NCBI GenBank assembly: GCA_947499735.1
Contig: CANMPP010000001.1
Span: forward strand, 372,001-436,000
DNA from: an uncultured Pelagimonas sp.
GTDB lineage: Bacteria > Pseudomonadota > Alphaproteobacteria > Rhodobacterales > Rhodobacteraceae
Length of the DNA stretch: 64,000 nt
Direction: 5' to 3'
Shown one piece after another: positions 36,595 through 45,944 of this stretch. Below the pieces are notes generated by a model. It made no database searches and was not told where the DNA came from. It saw only the letters and a program-made list of their open reading frames with translations. The first letter of the stretch is position 1, and the number at the start of each line of letters is the position of its first letter. Both the position numbers and the translations under genes were made by a program.

Positions 36595-38348
36595 ATCGGC
36601 ATGTGGCGGGCGTAGCAACGGATAGCGTATCAGAGGGTACCCTTGAGAAAACTAACAGCGGGCGCTTCACTGCGCTTGACGCCGACAAGCTGCGCGGCGG
36701 CTACTACACCTCTGATACGCTTGCGCGCTGGCTTTGCTCCTGGGCAATCCGCGATGCCGGCGAGATGGTTCTTGAGCCGAGTTGCGGCGATGGTGCTTTT
36801 CTTGAGGCGGCTAGTGCGCGTCTAGAAGCACTAGGCGCAAAGGGCCCCGCGCGCGCAAACCACTTACGTGGAATCGAAATCATCCCGGATGAGGCCGATA
36901 AAGCCCGCATGCGCCTCAAGGATGGTTTGGGCCTGCGCGCTGATGATGTTGTCGTAGGTAGTGATTTCTTCGCGTGGTGGAGCCGTCCTGGGCGTTCGGA
37001 ATTTGATGTCGTGGTCGGCAATCCACCCTTTATCCGCTATCAAAGCTTTCCGGAGCCCCATCGTAGCCGTGCTATGGATATTATGCACGAACAAGGTCTT
37101 TCTCCGAACCGCCTGACAAATATCTGGGTGCCGTTTGTTGTCGCGGCGGCAGCGGCACTTAAGGAAGGCGGGCGCATGGCGCTTGTACTTCCCGCAGAGC
37201 TTCTACAGGTAAGTTATGCAGCGCAATTGCGCTCATTTTTGACGGACCGTTTCGGCCGTGTCGATCTAATTGCCTGCAATGAGCTGTTCTTTGAAAAGGC
37301 AGAGCAAGAAGTGCTGCTCTTGCTCGCTGATGAGGCGCGCCCTGCGGCTTCGGCCAGCAATCCTTGCAAGGTCAATCTAACGGAAAGCGACTCGGTTGAC
37401 GATATCGTCAAGCGCACGCCGAGCGAGGTATTAAGGGGCGCATCGCCTAAGACGGTCTGCCATGACAGCGAAAAATGGCTCAAGTATTTTCTGAACGCGG
37501 AAGAGATTTCCTTCATGCGCGCGTTGCGCGCCAGTACGAGAACGACCGAGCTAGGCAAATATGCGTCGGTCAATGTCGGGGTTGTCACGGGTAAGAACCA
37601 GTTTTTTGTGCTGCGCGAAAGCGAGGTCAAAGAGCTTGGCCTGCAAGGCTATACGATGCCGCTGATAGGGCGTTCTGCCCATCTGGAAGGCGCGATGGTC
37701 GATAAGGCTGTCTGGCGTACGCTCGCCAGCGAGGATCAGCGGGTGCATCTTTTGCATCTGGCACCGATCAACGGCACGAAACCTAAAGGGGCGCTTGCTA
37801 GCTATATTCGGCTCGGCGAGGGCCAAGAAGTTCACAAAGGGTATAAGTGCTCGGTGCGCACTCCTTGGTACGCAGTGCCGTCTGTCTACGTACCAGATGC
37901 TTTTGTTTTCCGCCAGATTTACGACTTTCCTCGCATGGTTCTCAATCAGGCCGAAGCGACGGCCACGGACACGATTCACCGATTGCGGAGCTATGGTGCT
38001 GATCCGAGCGCTATTGTGTCAAACAGCTACAGCTATTTAACAGCTGCTTCGGCAGAAATCGAAGGACGCAGTTACGGCGGCGGCGTATTGGAGCTGGAAC
38101 CGACTGAAGCAGAAAAGTTGCTCATGCCTGCAACATTTGGCGATGCTCTGCCGCTCGAAGAATGCGATGCATTGATCCGCGCGGGGCGGCTAGAGACCGT
38201 GCTCGAAGAAAATAATCGCCGGATCTTGATGCGGCAAATGGGCCTCTCGAAGGCCGATTGTGCAATGCTGCGCGGCATTTGGGAGAAGATGCGGAACCGG
38301 CGGCTTGGACGCCGCCGCGCCGGTAAAAAAGTGCGGAGCAAAGGATGA
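36591..38348 (+). CDS. N6-adenine DNA methyltransferase (Eco57I/TaqI-like)
   Basis: A 585-residue SAM-dependent methyltransferase. Motif I is LEPSCGDGAF (61-70) and the catalytic motif IV is NPPF (144-147). A KLRGGYYT element precedes motif I as in Eco57I-type enzymes. The C-terminal ~250 residues look like a target-recognition domain (IVSNSYSYLTA). It overlaps its neighbours by ATGA on both sides. It most likely marks host DNA; no nuclease motif is seen in this protein. Confidence 0.87.
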   Translation: MNRHVAGVATDSVSEGTLEKTNSGRFTALDADKLRGGYYTSDTLARWLCSWAIRDAGEMVLEPSCGDGAFLEAASARLEALGAKGPARANHLRGIEIIPDEADKARMRLKDGLGLRADDVVVGSDFFAWWSRPGRSEFDVVVGNPPFIRYQSFPEPHRSRAMDIMHEQGLSPNRLTNIWVPFVVAAAAALKEGGRMALVLPAELLQVSYAAQLRSFLTDRFGRVDLIACNELFFEKAEQEVLLLLADEARPAASASNPCKVNLTESDSVDDIVKRTPSEVLRGASPKTVCHDSEKWLKYFLNAEEISFMRALRASTRTTELGKYASVNVGVVTGKNQFFVLRESEVKELGLQGYTMPLIGRSAHLEGAMVDKAVWRTLASEDQRVHLLHLAPINGTKPKGALASYIRLGEGQEVHKGYKCSVRTPWYAVPSVYVPDAFVFRQIYDFPRMVLNQAEATATDTIHRLRSYGADPSAIVSNSYSYLTAASAEIEGRSYGGGVLELEPTEAEKLLMPATFGDALPLEECDALIRAGRLETVLEENNRRILMRQMGLSKADCAMLRGIWEKMRNRRLGRRRAGKKVRSKG

Positions 38349-41300
38349 ACGATGATGTTCGAGTTAGAACCATTACTCCCGCAGCTACTGATAGTAATGA
38401 AGCGAAAGAGCGTGCGCGCGCCCAGGTGGCGGAGCTTGTCGAACGCTTCCGGCGCAACGAAGCTGACTACCTCCAAGCTGGTTACAACGAGACCCAGGCT
38501 CGCACCGAATATATAACCCCGCTGCTCGAAGCGTTCGGTTGGGACGTTCACAATCGGCGCGCCCTGCCCCTGATCTACCGTGAGGTTATCGAAGAGGCGA
38601 CGGTTGAAGTTGGGGAAGAGCGCTTATCCAAGCGACCAGATTATGAGCTGCGACTTGCGCGGCAACGCAAGATTTTTATTGAGGCTAAGAAGCCAAACGT
38701 CCGCATTGATCGTGATCGCGCCCCTGCATTCCAGACGCGGCGCTACGGGTATTCGGCAAGCTTGCCGATCTCGGTCGTTACCAATTTCCATCAGCTCGTC
38801 ATTTATGACTGCAAGCCAGTGCCGCTTGAGACCGATGAGGCGCATGTCGCGAGACTGCATCTATTCGGCTATGAAGAGTTCGAGGCACGGTTTGAAGAGC
38901 TATGGTCTCTGCTTTCGCGAGAAAGCGTGCTCTCCGGCGCATTCGACCGGCGCTTCGCAATCGACACCACGCGCCATGGCGCGCAGCAATTTGATGATTT
39001 TTTCCTGAATCAAGTCCGTGATTGGCGCGCCCGTCTCGCCGCAGACATTCACGCAAACACGCCCGGCCTCAGCTCCGAAGAGCTGACCTATGTCGTGCAG
39101 CTTTTTCTCTCGCGCATCGTCTTTCTGCGAATTTGCGAAGACCGCGAGATTGAAAAATACGAGACCTTGAAGAATCTTGATGGGAGTGCAACGTTTGATG
39201 CCCTCATGGATGTCCTGCGCCGGGCGGACGCGTTCTACAACTCTGGATTGTTCCACCTGATTGATGATGATCCGCTCGATATCCGCATCACTGACGACGT
39301 ACTGAAAGGTATCATTGCTGAGCTTTATTATCCGCTCAGCCCCTACACCTTCGCTGTTGTCGAAACCGAAGTGCTGGGCGAAATTTATGAGCAATTCCTC
39401 GGTGAAGTGATCTTGGTGGAAGATGGTGATGTCACAATCACCAGCAAGCCGGAAATCCGCGAAAGCGGGGGTGTGGTGCCTACACCAAGATTCATCGCGG
39501 ATGCTATTGTTACCCGCACTCTCGGTCCACTTCTGGCTGGTCGATCCCCGCAAGAGCTTGCGACCTTTACGCTGGCCGATACATGCTGCGGCTCCGGCAT
39601 CTTTTTGCTATCCGCTTACGATTTCTTTCTTGGGCATTATCTGGATTGGTATGTCGCAGACGGTGCGGAGAAGCATGCAGGCACCGCGCTTTATCAGGCC
39701 GGTGAAAACCTCTGGCGGCTGACCTTTGATGAGAAGCGCCGCATCCTGCTAGCCCATCTGCGTGGCGTCGATATCGACCCTAATGCCGTTGAGGTTGCCC
39801 AACTCAGCCTACTGCTCAAGCTTATCGAAGATGAAAGCGAGACTGCGCTGAAAGACTATGTGCGCCGCAAGAAGCATGCAGCGCTACCAGCGCTCGAGAG
39901 CCAAATGCGCTGCGGCAATTCTCTTGTGAGCACGCAGGAGTGGGAGGCCGCATGCGGGCCGCTGCCAGCGACCTTGCATGACGTGATCAATCCTTTTCGT
40001 TGGGAGGATGAGTTTGCGGAAGAGCTAGCCGGGGGCGGTTTCGACGTTGTGGTTGGCAACCCGCCATATATCCGCATTCAAAACATGGTGGCGTACTCGC
40101 CGGAAGAGGCCGCATTTTATCACGCTGCGGGCTCGCCCTACAGCACCGCTCGACAGGATAATTTTGACAAGTACGCTCTGTTCATTGAACGCTCGCTCGG
40201 GCTGATCAAGGAGGCAGGCCGCATTGGCGTTATCGTCCCCAACAAATTTATGACGATCCGCTCAGGCCGAGCGCTGCGCGAACTGCTGACCCGTGAACCA
40301 TTGCTAGAAGAGATCGTGAACTTTGGGGTGAAGCCCGTCTTCGGGCGTAGCACATCCAACTACACCTGCATTCTGGTCATGGATCGCGCAGGGTGCGAAA
40401 CGATTAGGGTGGAGCAAGCCAGTCCATTGGAAGAATGGCGCTACGGGCGGGCGGGTGAGGTCTCATCCGTGCCTAGCGCTGAGCTAAGCGAAGAATCCTG
40501 GACGTTCGGACAGGAAGATGTGCGCGCCCTTTTTGCCCGGATCAAGAACGAAGTGCCGGGCAGGCTGGAAGCGCTAGCGAACATCGAGGTTGGCGTTCAG
40601 ACTAGCAAAGATGAAATTTATCTACTGCACCCTACGCGCACCGATGTTGATCACGTCTGGGTCGAATGGGACAACCGAGAATGGAAGATTGAGCGAGGCA
40701 TCCTTCGTCCCTGCCTTCACGATGCGCAGCTTGAGACATTTGGCCAGCCCGAGGCCAACGCCTGGATGATCTTTCCGTATGAGCTAGTAAGCACAACAAA
40801 TGGAAAGCTGCGCGCCCGGCTATTGCAGCCCGATGAAATGGCGGAAAATTACCCACTTTGCTTGGAATATCTGAGCGCGCGGCGCGAAACGCTCGAAGGA
40901 CGCAATGTTGTCGGCGGCACGGCCGACGAGCGGCAATTCTATCAGTATGGTCGCTCGCAAAGCCTGACGAAGTTCGACAGTCCGAAAATCCTACTACCGG
41001 TGCTCTCCCGTGAGCCGCGTTACGCCTATGATGCGACTAACACGATCATCACCGGAGGCGGCAACGGCCCGTATTACATGATCCGTGCCAAGGATGATGC
41101 TCCGATCTCGACGCTCTATTTGCTGGCCGTTCTGAATCATCCGCTTTGTGAAGCGATGATCCGAACGAATACCAGTGTATTCCGGGGCGGTTACTATTCC
41201 CACGGCAAGCAGTTTATCAAGGACCTACCGATCCCCGTCCCTGACGATGAAGCAGCCAAGGCAGCTATCGAGCAGCAAGCCGAAAGAGTTGTGAATGCGC

Positions 41301-41458
41301 TCAAGGCGCTAAATGCCACGCGTACTCCCCGTGAGCGGACACGGCGCGAGCGCGCGGCCAAGGATGCGCGGACGCAGCTAGATCGCCAGGTTAGCGCGCT
41401 TTTTGGCTTATCAGAAGATGATGCCGAGATTATTGAGACAGTGCCGGTGCCTTCATGA
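38345..41458 (+). CDS. Nuclease-methyltransferase fusion (type IIG-like restriction enzyme)
   Basis: A 1037-residue fusion. The N-terminal domain has EYITPLLEAFGWDV and the PD-(D/E)xK nuclease core RPDYELRLARQRKIFIEAKKP (D99, E113, K115). The middle is a methyltransferase with DTCCGSGIFLL (motif I, ~412-420) and NPPY (572-575). The C-terminal region is a TaqI_C-like recognition domain. This architecture is that of type IIG/Eco57I-like enzymes that cut and modify. The gene is third in the operon, coupled by ATGA to both neighbours. Confidence 0.87.
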   Translation: MNDDVRVRTITPAATDSNEAKERARAQVAELVERFRRNEADYLQAGYNETQARTEYITPLLEAFGWDVHNRRALPLIYREVIEEATVEVGEERLSKRPDYELRLARQRKIFIEAKKPNVRIDRDRAPAFQTRRYGYSASLPISVVTNFHQLVIYDCKPVPLETDEAHVARLHLFGYEEFEARFEELWSLLSRESVLSGAFDRRFAIDTTRHGAQQFDDFFLNQVRDWRARLAADIHANTPGLSSEELTYVVQLFLSRIVFLRICEDREIEKYETLKNLDGSATFDALMDVLRRADAFYNSGLFHLIDDDPLDIRITDDVLKGIIAELYYPLSPYTFAVVETEVLGEIYEQFLGEVILVEDGDVTITSKPEIRESGGVVPTPRFIADAIVTRTLGPLLAGRSPQELATFTLADTCCGSGIFLLSAYDFFLGHYLDWYVADGAEKHAGTALYQAGENLWRLTFDEKRRILLAHLRGVDIDPNAVEVAQLSLLLKLIEDESETALKDYVRRKKHAALPALESQMRCGNSLVSTQEWEAACGPLPATLHDVINPFRWEDEFAEELAGGGFDVVVGNPPYIRIQNMVAYSPEEAAFYHAAGSPYSTARQDNFDKYALFIERSLGLIKEAGRIGVIVPNKFMTIRSGRALRELLTREPLLEEIVNFGVKPVFGRSTSNYTCILVMDRAGCETIRVEQASPLEEWRYGRAGEVSSVPSAELSEESWTFGQEDVRALFARIKNEVPGRLEALANIEVGVQTSKDEIYLLHPTRTDVDHVWVEWDNREWKIERGILRPCLHDAQLETFGQPEANAWMIFPYELVSTTNGKLRARLLQPDEMAENYPLCLEYLSARRETLEGRNVVGGTADERQFYQYGRSQSLTKFDSPKILLPVLSREPRYAYDATNTIITGGGNGPYYMIRAKDDAPISTLYLLAVLNHPLCEAMIRTNTSVFRGGYYSHGKQFIKDLPIPVPDDEAAKAAIEQQAERVVNALKALNATRTPRERTRRERAAKDARTQLDRQVSALFGLSEDDAEIIETVPVPS

Positions 41459-44082
41459 GCGATACGACGCCCGAGCGCACCGATACCGTTCTGAATACCG
41501 TCCTTAGCTGGTCAAATGGCCGCCCCCTTTGGCAGCGGGATGCTTTGCGTCGTATTGTCCTTAACGGGTATCCCGATGAAGATGCTCTATGTGAAATACT
41601 GGCACTCTGCAAAAAGGAGCATGGTGATCAGTCGGTCACGCTTACGGCGCTGCCACTATCAAAGGATCACCTTCCCGTCGATCCGGGAGCGGGTGAATCT
41701 GTCGCCCTGGAAAAGATTGGAAATGTCGCCGGGGTTAATCAACTGGCCAGCGGGCAGACTCTGGAATTCGAGAAAAATGGCCTGACCATAGTGTACGGCC
41801 AAAACGGGACAGGAAAATCTGGCTACACGCGCATTCTCAAGAATGCGTGCCGCTCACGCCATGCGGGCGAAATCATGCCCAACGTGTATAGTGCGCCGCC
41901 TTCTGGAACAGCCAGCGCTGAACTGAACATATCTCGTGCCGGTGGAACGAGCGAAATCATCTCATGGAAAAGCGGCGATGATCCCGCCGAGGTGCTTTCG
42001 GCCATCACGGTCTTTGACCGAGACGCAGCCTCGGTTCACGTTCAAAAGAAGAACGAAGTTTGGTTTCGCCCCTTTGGCCTCGATATTCCCGACGATCTCG
42101 CTGGTGTCTGTCAGGAAATTAAGACGCGGCTCACGGCTGAGAAAGATGCGCTGGAACAACAACGAAACGTGGCCTTCACGAACCCGATTTGGTCCAGTCG
42201 TTCAGCGCTCGGAAAAGCCCTTTCCGCACTGAGCCATGCAACCGATATCGCGGGTATTGCACCCAAAGCTCCGTTCTCTGACTCAGATGAGGCGCGCCTT
42301 GCCAAGCTAAAAGGTGACCTCGCCCAAGACCCGGCAGTAGCGGCACGCTCACAACGCGAATACGCTAACCAACTTGATCAGCTTGAGACCTATTTGAGAC
42401 GCATCGAGCAAGCATTAGGCGAGGAAGCAGTTCAGGCGCTCATGGCGCTCAAGAAAAGCGCCAATGAGGCCCGCGGCGCAGCAGATACGGCTGCGAGTAA
42501 TGCCTTCTCTGGCTTGCCGCTTGAAGGTGTTGGCGAAAGCGTCTGGCGGACGCTTTGGGAATCGGCGCGCGCTTATTCGAAACTTGCGCAGGATGATGGT
42601 GTCGAATTTCCTCCGGCATCAGGTGATATTTGCGTTCTGTGCCACCAGAACATCGATGGCGCAGCAGCCAAAAGGATGTTCGGATTCGAAGAATTTATAA
42701 AAAGGGATACAGAAAACAAAGCCGCTGACGCTGAGCAAGTTTTCAAGAATGCCGATGACAAATTCAGGGCCATCGCCGTGCACGTCAATAAGGTTTCCGC
42801 CCAATACCGCAGCTTGAGGACTAATAACGCTGCTCTTGCAAAGCAGGTGCTGCGATTCATCGCCATCGCGCGGTATATGCAGCGTCAAACTATTGCGCGT
42901 TTGAACGATGAGGGAGTTCCTGCGGCCCTCGTAATGCCAGCGTCTGTCGCAGATGCGGTGAAGAATGAAGCGGAACAAACGCGAGTTTACGCCGCTTCTT
43001 TGGATGATACGTCCGGGGATGCCGCGCGGGAGGCCGTGCTCGATGAGCTGGCTGACCTACAGGATCGCAAGCAAAGCCGAGAATTGTTGGAAGTGGCAAC
43101 GAAGGAGGTTGAACGGCTCGGAGCACTCAAACGGGTTGAAGACTGTCTTCGTGAAACAGCTACTACAGCGATTACCCGTCTCGGCAACGAAATCGCCGAT
43201 AATCTCATTACGCCGCGAATGCGTGACCGGTTCCAGCAAGAGATAGTCAAGCTGGCCGGAAGCCGAGTGAGGGTAGAGGTCGTGCGGTCGGGCGGCAAGT
43301 TCGGCTCGCCGCAATACGAGGTCAAGCTCTACGCTAACCCGAAGGCCAAGGTACACGACGTGCTCAGCGAGGGAGAACAGACATGTGTCGCACTGGCCTC
43401 CTATCTTACTGAGTTAGCGAACGCCGCGCATCATTCGGCGCTCGTGTTCGATGACCCGGTTTCGTCACTCGATCACCGCTGGCGCTCGAAGGTGGCAAAG
43501 CGTCTTGCCACCGAAGCGGGAGTGAGGCAGGTCATCGTTTTCACGCATGACATGATCTTCGTGAATGACCTGGCGCAGCTAGCCACAGAGCGGAATACGC
43601 CCATTGCGCTCGCCCATCTGACACGAGGACAGGATGTCGTTGGCATCGTGAACAAGGACTTGCCATGGACCGCATCGAGTATTCGCAACCGGATCGACAA
43701 GCTAGAAAAGGCAGCGCGCGAAGCAAAGCGCCTATTCGAAGCACATGACGATGAAGGCTACAAGGTGGCGGTCGCCTCGCTCTATAGCCGATTGCGAGCG
43801 ACGTGGGAGCGGGCGCTCGAAGATATCGTATTCGCCAATGTGATTATGCGTCACCGCGATTACATCAATACGAAGGAACTAAAGCGTGTCACAGCGCTGG
43901 AGGACGGTGATGTACAAACCTTTCAGAGTGGCTTCAAAAAGTGCTGTGATTTCGTCGATGCGCACGACCCGTCAAGGGGACACGATCCCGAACCGCCGGA
44001 ACCGGATGACATCATGCGCGATATTCGAGTTCTGAAGGACTGGTCAGAGGCTTTGCGCGGCAAGATGAATAGGGTATCTTAG
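41455..44082 (+). CDS. SMC/RloC-like AAA ATPase with zinc hook
   Basis: An 875-residue ATPase of the AAA_13/RloC class. After an N-terminal helical module (LWQRDALRRIVLNGYPDED) come Walker A GQNGTGKS (115-122), a coiled-coil arm with CVLCHQN (C393, C396; a CxxC zinc-hook), the ABC signature LSEGEQ (~637) and Walker B LVFDDPVSSLDH (663-673). A helical C-terminal domain (LRATWERALEDIVF) follows. RloC/PrrC relatives are suicidal anticodon nucleases set off when a companion restriction system is inhibited. A similar role is inferred; I cannot identify nuclease residues with certainty. Confidence 0.78.
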   Translation: MSDTTPERTDTVLNTVLSWSNGRPLWQRDALRRIVLNGYPDEDALCEILALCKKEHGDQSVTLTALPLSKDHLPVDPGAGESVALEKIGNVAGVNQLASGQTLEFEKNGLTIVYGQNGTGKSGYTRILKNACRSRHAGEIMPNVYSAPPSGTASAELNISRAGGTSEIISWKSGDDPAEVLSAITVFDRDAASVHVQKKNEVWFRPFGLDIPDDLAGVCQEIKTRLTAEKDALEQQRNVAFTNPIWSSRSALGKALSALSHATDIAGIAPKAPFSDSDEARLAKLKGDLAQDPAVAARSQREYANQLDQLETYLRRIEQALGEEAVQALMALKKSANEARGAADTAASNAFSGLPLEGVGESVWRTLWESARAYSKLAQDDGVEFPPASGDICVLCHQNIDGAAAKRMFGFEEFIKRDTENKAADAEQVFKNADDKFRAIAVHVNKVSAQYRSLRTNNAALAKQVLRFIAIARYMQRQTIARLNDEGVPAALVMPASVADAVKNEAEQTRVYAASLDDTSGDAAREAVLDELADLQDRKQSRELLEVATKEVERLGALKRVEDCLRETATTAITRLGNEIADNLITPRMRDRFQQEIVKLAGSRVRVEVVRSGGKFGSPQYEVKLYANPKAKVHDVLSEGEQTCVALASYLTELANAAHHSALVFDDPVSSLDHRWRSKVAKRLATEAGVRQVIVFTHDMIFVNDLAQLATERNTPIALAHLTRGQDVVGIVNKDLPWTASSIRNRIDKLEKAAREAKRLFEAHDDEGYKVAVASLYSRLRATWERALEDIVFANVIMRHRDYINTKELKRVTALEDGDVQTFQSGFKKCCDFVDAHDPSRGHDPEPPEPDDIMRDIRVLKDWSEALRGKMNRVS

Positions 44083-44115
44083 TGAATGGGGAAACGCCAT
44101 GACGATGGCAGCGCC

Positions 44116-44585
44116 GATGCGCTGGCGGCATCCAATACGCGCAGGGTTGGTTAGGGTTCCAATGGAGCTCCAAGGCTCCGTGGTCGATGGGATGGTTTCA
44201 AGGCAAGGGCAGCTATGAAATGCTCCCTTCTTGGTCTCGATGAAGTCGTCTCCATGAAATGGTCATGGGGGGTATCGGTGGGAGCAGGAACGCTCCCCTG
44301 ATTGGTGGTCAAACGGGCAGCCGTTTGTGCATGGTTCGGCGCAGGTGGAGAGGCGCATCTCCAAGACCTGCGAGTGGTTCCAAGGGGCGCGATAGCCCCA
44401 TGGTCTTCCTGAAAGGATCGATGGGTGCAGGGAGAGCGAAGTCTCCCGTGAGTGGTTGATCGGCGATACGATCTACTGGCGCTGGAATGGGTTCAATACC
44501 CTGGAAAAGCCATGGCCGGAGGGATGCAACGGGAGCGCGCAGCGGGCTCCCTTGCCAAGATGTGGGGTACTACCCCACACATCTT
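44116..44585 (+). ncRNA. Candidate structured RNA: array of about 13 hairpins
   Basis: No convincing gene is present. Perfect or near-perfect hairpins follow every ~20-50 bases: 44116-44132, 44164-44179, 44205-44229, 44252-44268, 44280-44297 (GGGAGC/GCTCCC), 44311-44326 (AAACGG/CCGTTT), 44340-44372, 44384-44399 (GGGGC/GCCCC), 44430-44447 (GGGAGA/TCTCCC), 44458-44473, 44531-44551 and 44558-44585. Loops are often six bases, and GCGATA recurs. Unpaired linkers repeat TGGTTC or TGGTC. This suggests a large ornate RNA. The strand is not certain; no known class was recognised. Confidence 0.5.
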
Positions 44586-44686
44586 GCGGGCAGTTATTAT
44601 TGGAATATCGTTTGAGATGGTGCGGCGCAAAACACCTAAACGATCTGAATGGTTCCTCTTGCCTACGAAATCATCTTGCCAACGCC

Positions 44687-45211
44687 ATGGCGCTCCAGAA
44701 ATTTGAGTTTACTCAAGTCTTTGTGATAAAATTACTGGTGTCTATAGAAGAAACATTAGCAGCTTTATCAAGGCGGATCGCATTCACTTACGAAGTCGGT
44801 GATAGGCTCGGCGAAGTCTTGGAGGAATTTCTGAGATCTCCGTATGGACAATCTTTCGAATGGAAGAGTAGCGACCTTACGAACACGTTCGGTCAAGTGC
44901 AGGGAAATATACGGACTCGGCCTACCCCAAAGCAGACTGAGAAGTCTTCAGTTTTACTTAACTTGAAACCTTCTGGGGCAGTGACCGTCGCAATGGCAGA
45001 TTGGAGGCTCAACGATGTTGGTGACTGGGAAGAAGATGCTGAAAGCGTAGAAGTTAAAATTGACACTGAGAAACCAACAGAAGAAGTTACAGCAAAAATT
45101 TTGTCAGCAATTATCGCCAGCAGCAGTACTTTTGGATTATCGCTCCGAGCATTCGTCGAAAATACATTGTCAGCTTCACCATACCCAAGTTTTCGTCCGG
45201 AACCCAATTAG
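44687..45211 (+). CDS. Hypothetical protein after the hairpin array
   Basis: A 174-residue soluble protein from ATG 44687 (MALQKFEFTQVFVIK). It is AT-rich like neighbouring accessory genes. It appears to have an N-terminal helix pair and a beta-rich C-terminal half, and no recognisable motif. An open frame extends back into the hairpin array, but that part is unlikely to be coding. It is convergent with the XRE gene. Function unknown. Confidence 0.55.
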   Translation: MALQKFEFTQVFVIKLLVSIEETLAALSRRIAFTYEVGDRLGEVLEEFLRSPYGQSFEWKSSDLTNTFGQVQGNIRTRPTPKQTEKSSVLLNLKPSGAVTVAMADWRLNDVGDWEEDAESVEVKIDTEKPTEEVTAKILSAIIASSSTFGLSLRAFVENTLSASPYPSFRPEPN

Positions 45212-45225
45212 GTGTGTGAAAAGAA

Positions 45226-45846
45226 TCATTTGAGAATTTTTATTGGCACTTCGCGCTCTGAAAGAATGTTGCTATCCTTAAGTTCTCGATGGTTCATATA
45301 GCTCCCAGTCATCTGACAGTGGACCAAAAAGAGCCTTTTGCAGTTTTCGAAATAAAATTTCATTTTATCTGAAATATCAAAAGCCTTTCTTCGTCTGCCA
45401 TGCGAGTCTACCAAAAGCAAAACCCCTAGATCTGATATGTATTCGCCACGTTCAATCTTCACTTTAAGATTTCTATCGTGAAATATTACTCCGCGTCCAT
45501 CTTCACTTATTGCTATTTCAAAATCCATTTCCAGATAGCCATCTAAGAAAAAGAAATCGACGATACTTTCCAGCTCTGGCTTTCGATCAGGTTCTTTTAT
45601 AAACCGTTCTACATAGTCACCAGTTATTTTTAGCGCTACGCAAATTGCATCAACTGTGCTTGCTCTGGGGTTCTTTATCTTTCCATTCTCAAGCTCCGAT
45701 ATCCTTGTTTTCTTGCTGCAGTCACCGAAAGCAAGGTGCGCAAGCTCTTCCTGCGTCAAATTTTCTATGGCGCGTCTGCGCTTGATGAGCTCTCCGAACC
45801 TCTCACCAAACGTCGCTTGCGATAGATGCTCTCCATAGGTCGCCAT
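45226..45846 (-). CDS. XRE family transcriptional regulator
   Basis: A 206-residue protein. The N-terminal helix-turn-helix covers FGERFGELIKRRRAIENLTQEELAHLAF... to about residue 75; the C-terminal 120 residues have no known family (FEIAISEDGRGVIFHDRNLKVKIERGEY), possibly a sensor. It is divergent from the membrane protein/protease/ATPase cluster. A direct repeat lies directly before its start, so it likely autoregulates and may control the divergent cluster. Confidence 0.78.
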   Translation of the reverse strand: MATYGEHLSQATFGERFGELIKRRRAIENLTQEELAHLAFGDCSKKTRISELENGKIKNPRASTVDAICVALKITGDYVERFIKEPDRKPELESIVDFFFLDGYLEMDFEIAISEDGRGVIFHDRNLKVKIERGEYISDLGVLLLVDSHGRRRKAFDISDKMKFYFENCKRLFLVHCQMTGSYMNHRELKDSNILSEREVPIKILK

Positions 45847-45852
45847 AGTAAT

Positions 45853-45869
45853 CCGTAACTTTCCGTAAC
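45853..45869. promoter_or_regulatory. Direct repeat, probable XRE operator
   Basis: CCGTAAC occurs at 45853-45859 and 45863-45869, exactly one helical turn apart, immediately upstream of the XRE start codon and within the 98-bp divergent region. Confidence 0.5.
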
Positions 45870-45944
45870 GCGAAGCTTCTCATTCCTCCTTATTCATCAT
45901 GGCTAAGGATTGCCAGATGGCAACTGCCAAAAAGGAGCGTACAA

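Noticed and set aside
44116-44585. CRISPR array
   Set aside because: The stems differ in sequence and spacing varies; there is no repeated direct unit and no cas gene.
44259-44686. Open frames across the hairpin array, including an N-terminal extension of the 44687 gene
   Set aside because: Composition follows the stem-loops, and no frame continues across the array; the real gene most likely begins at 44687.
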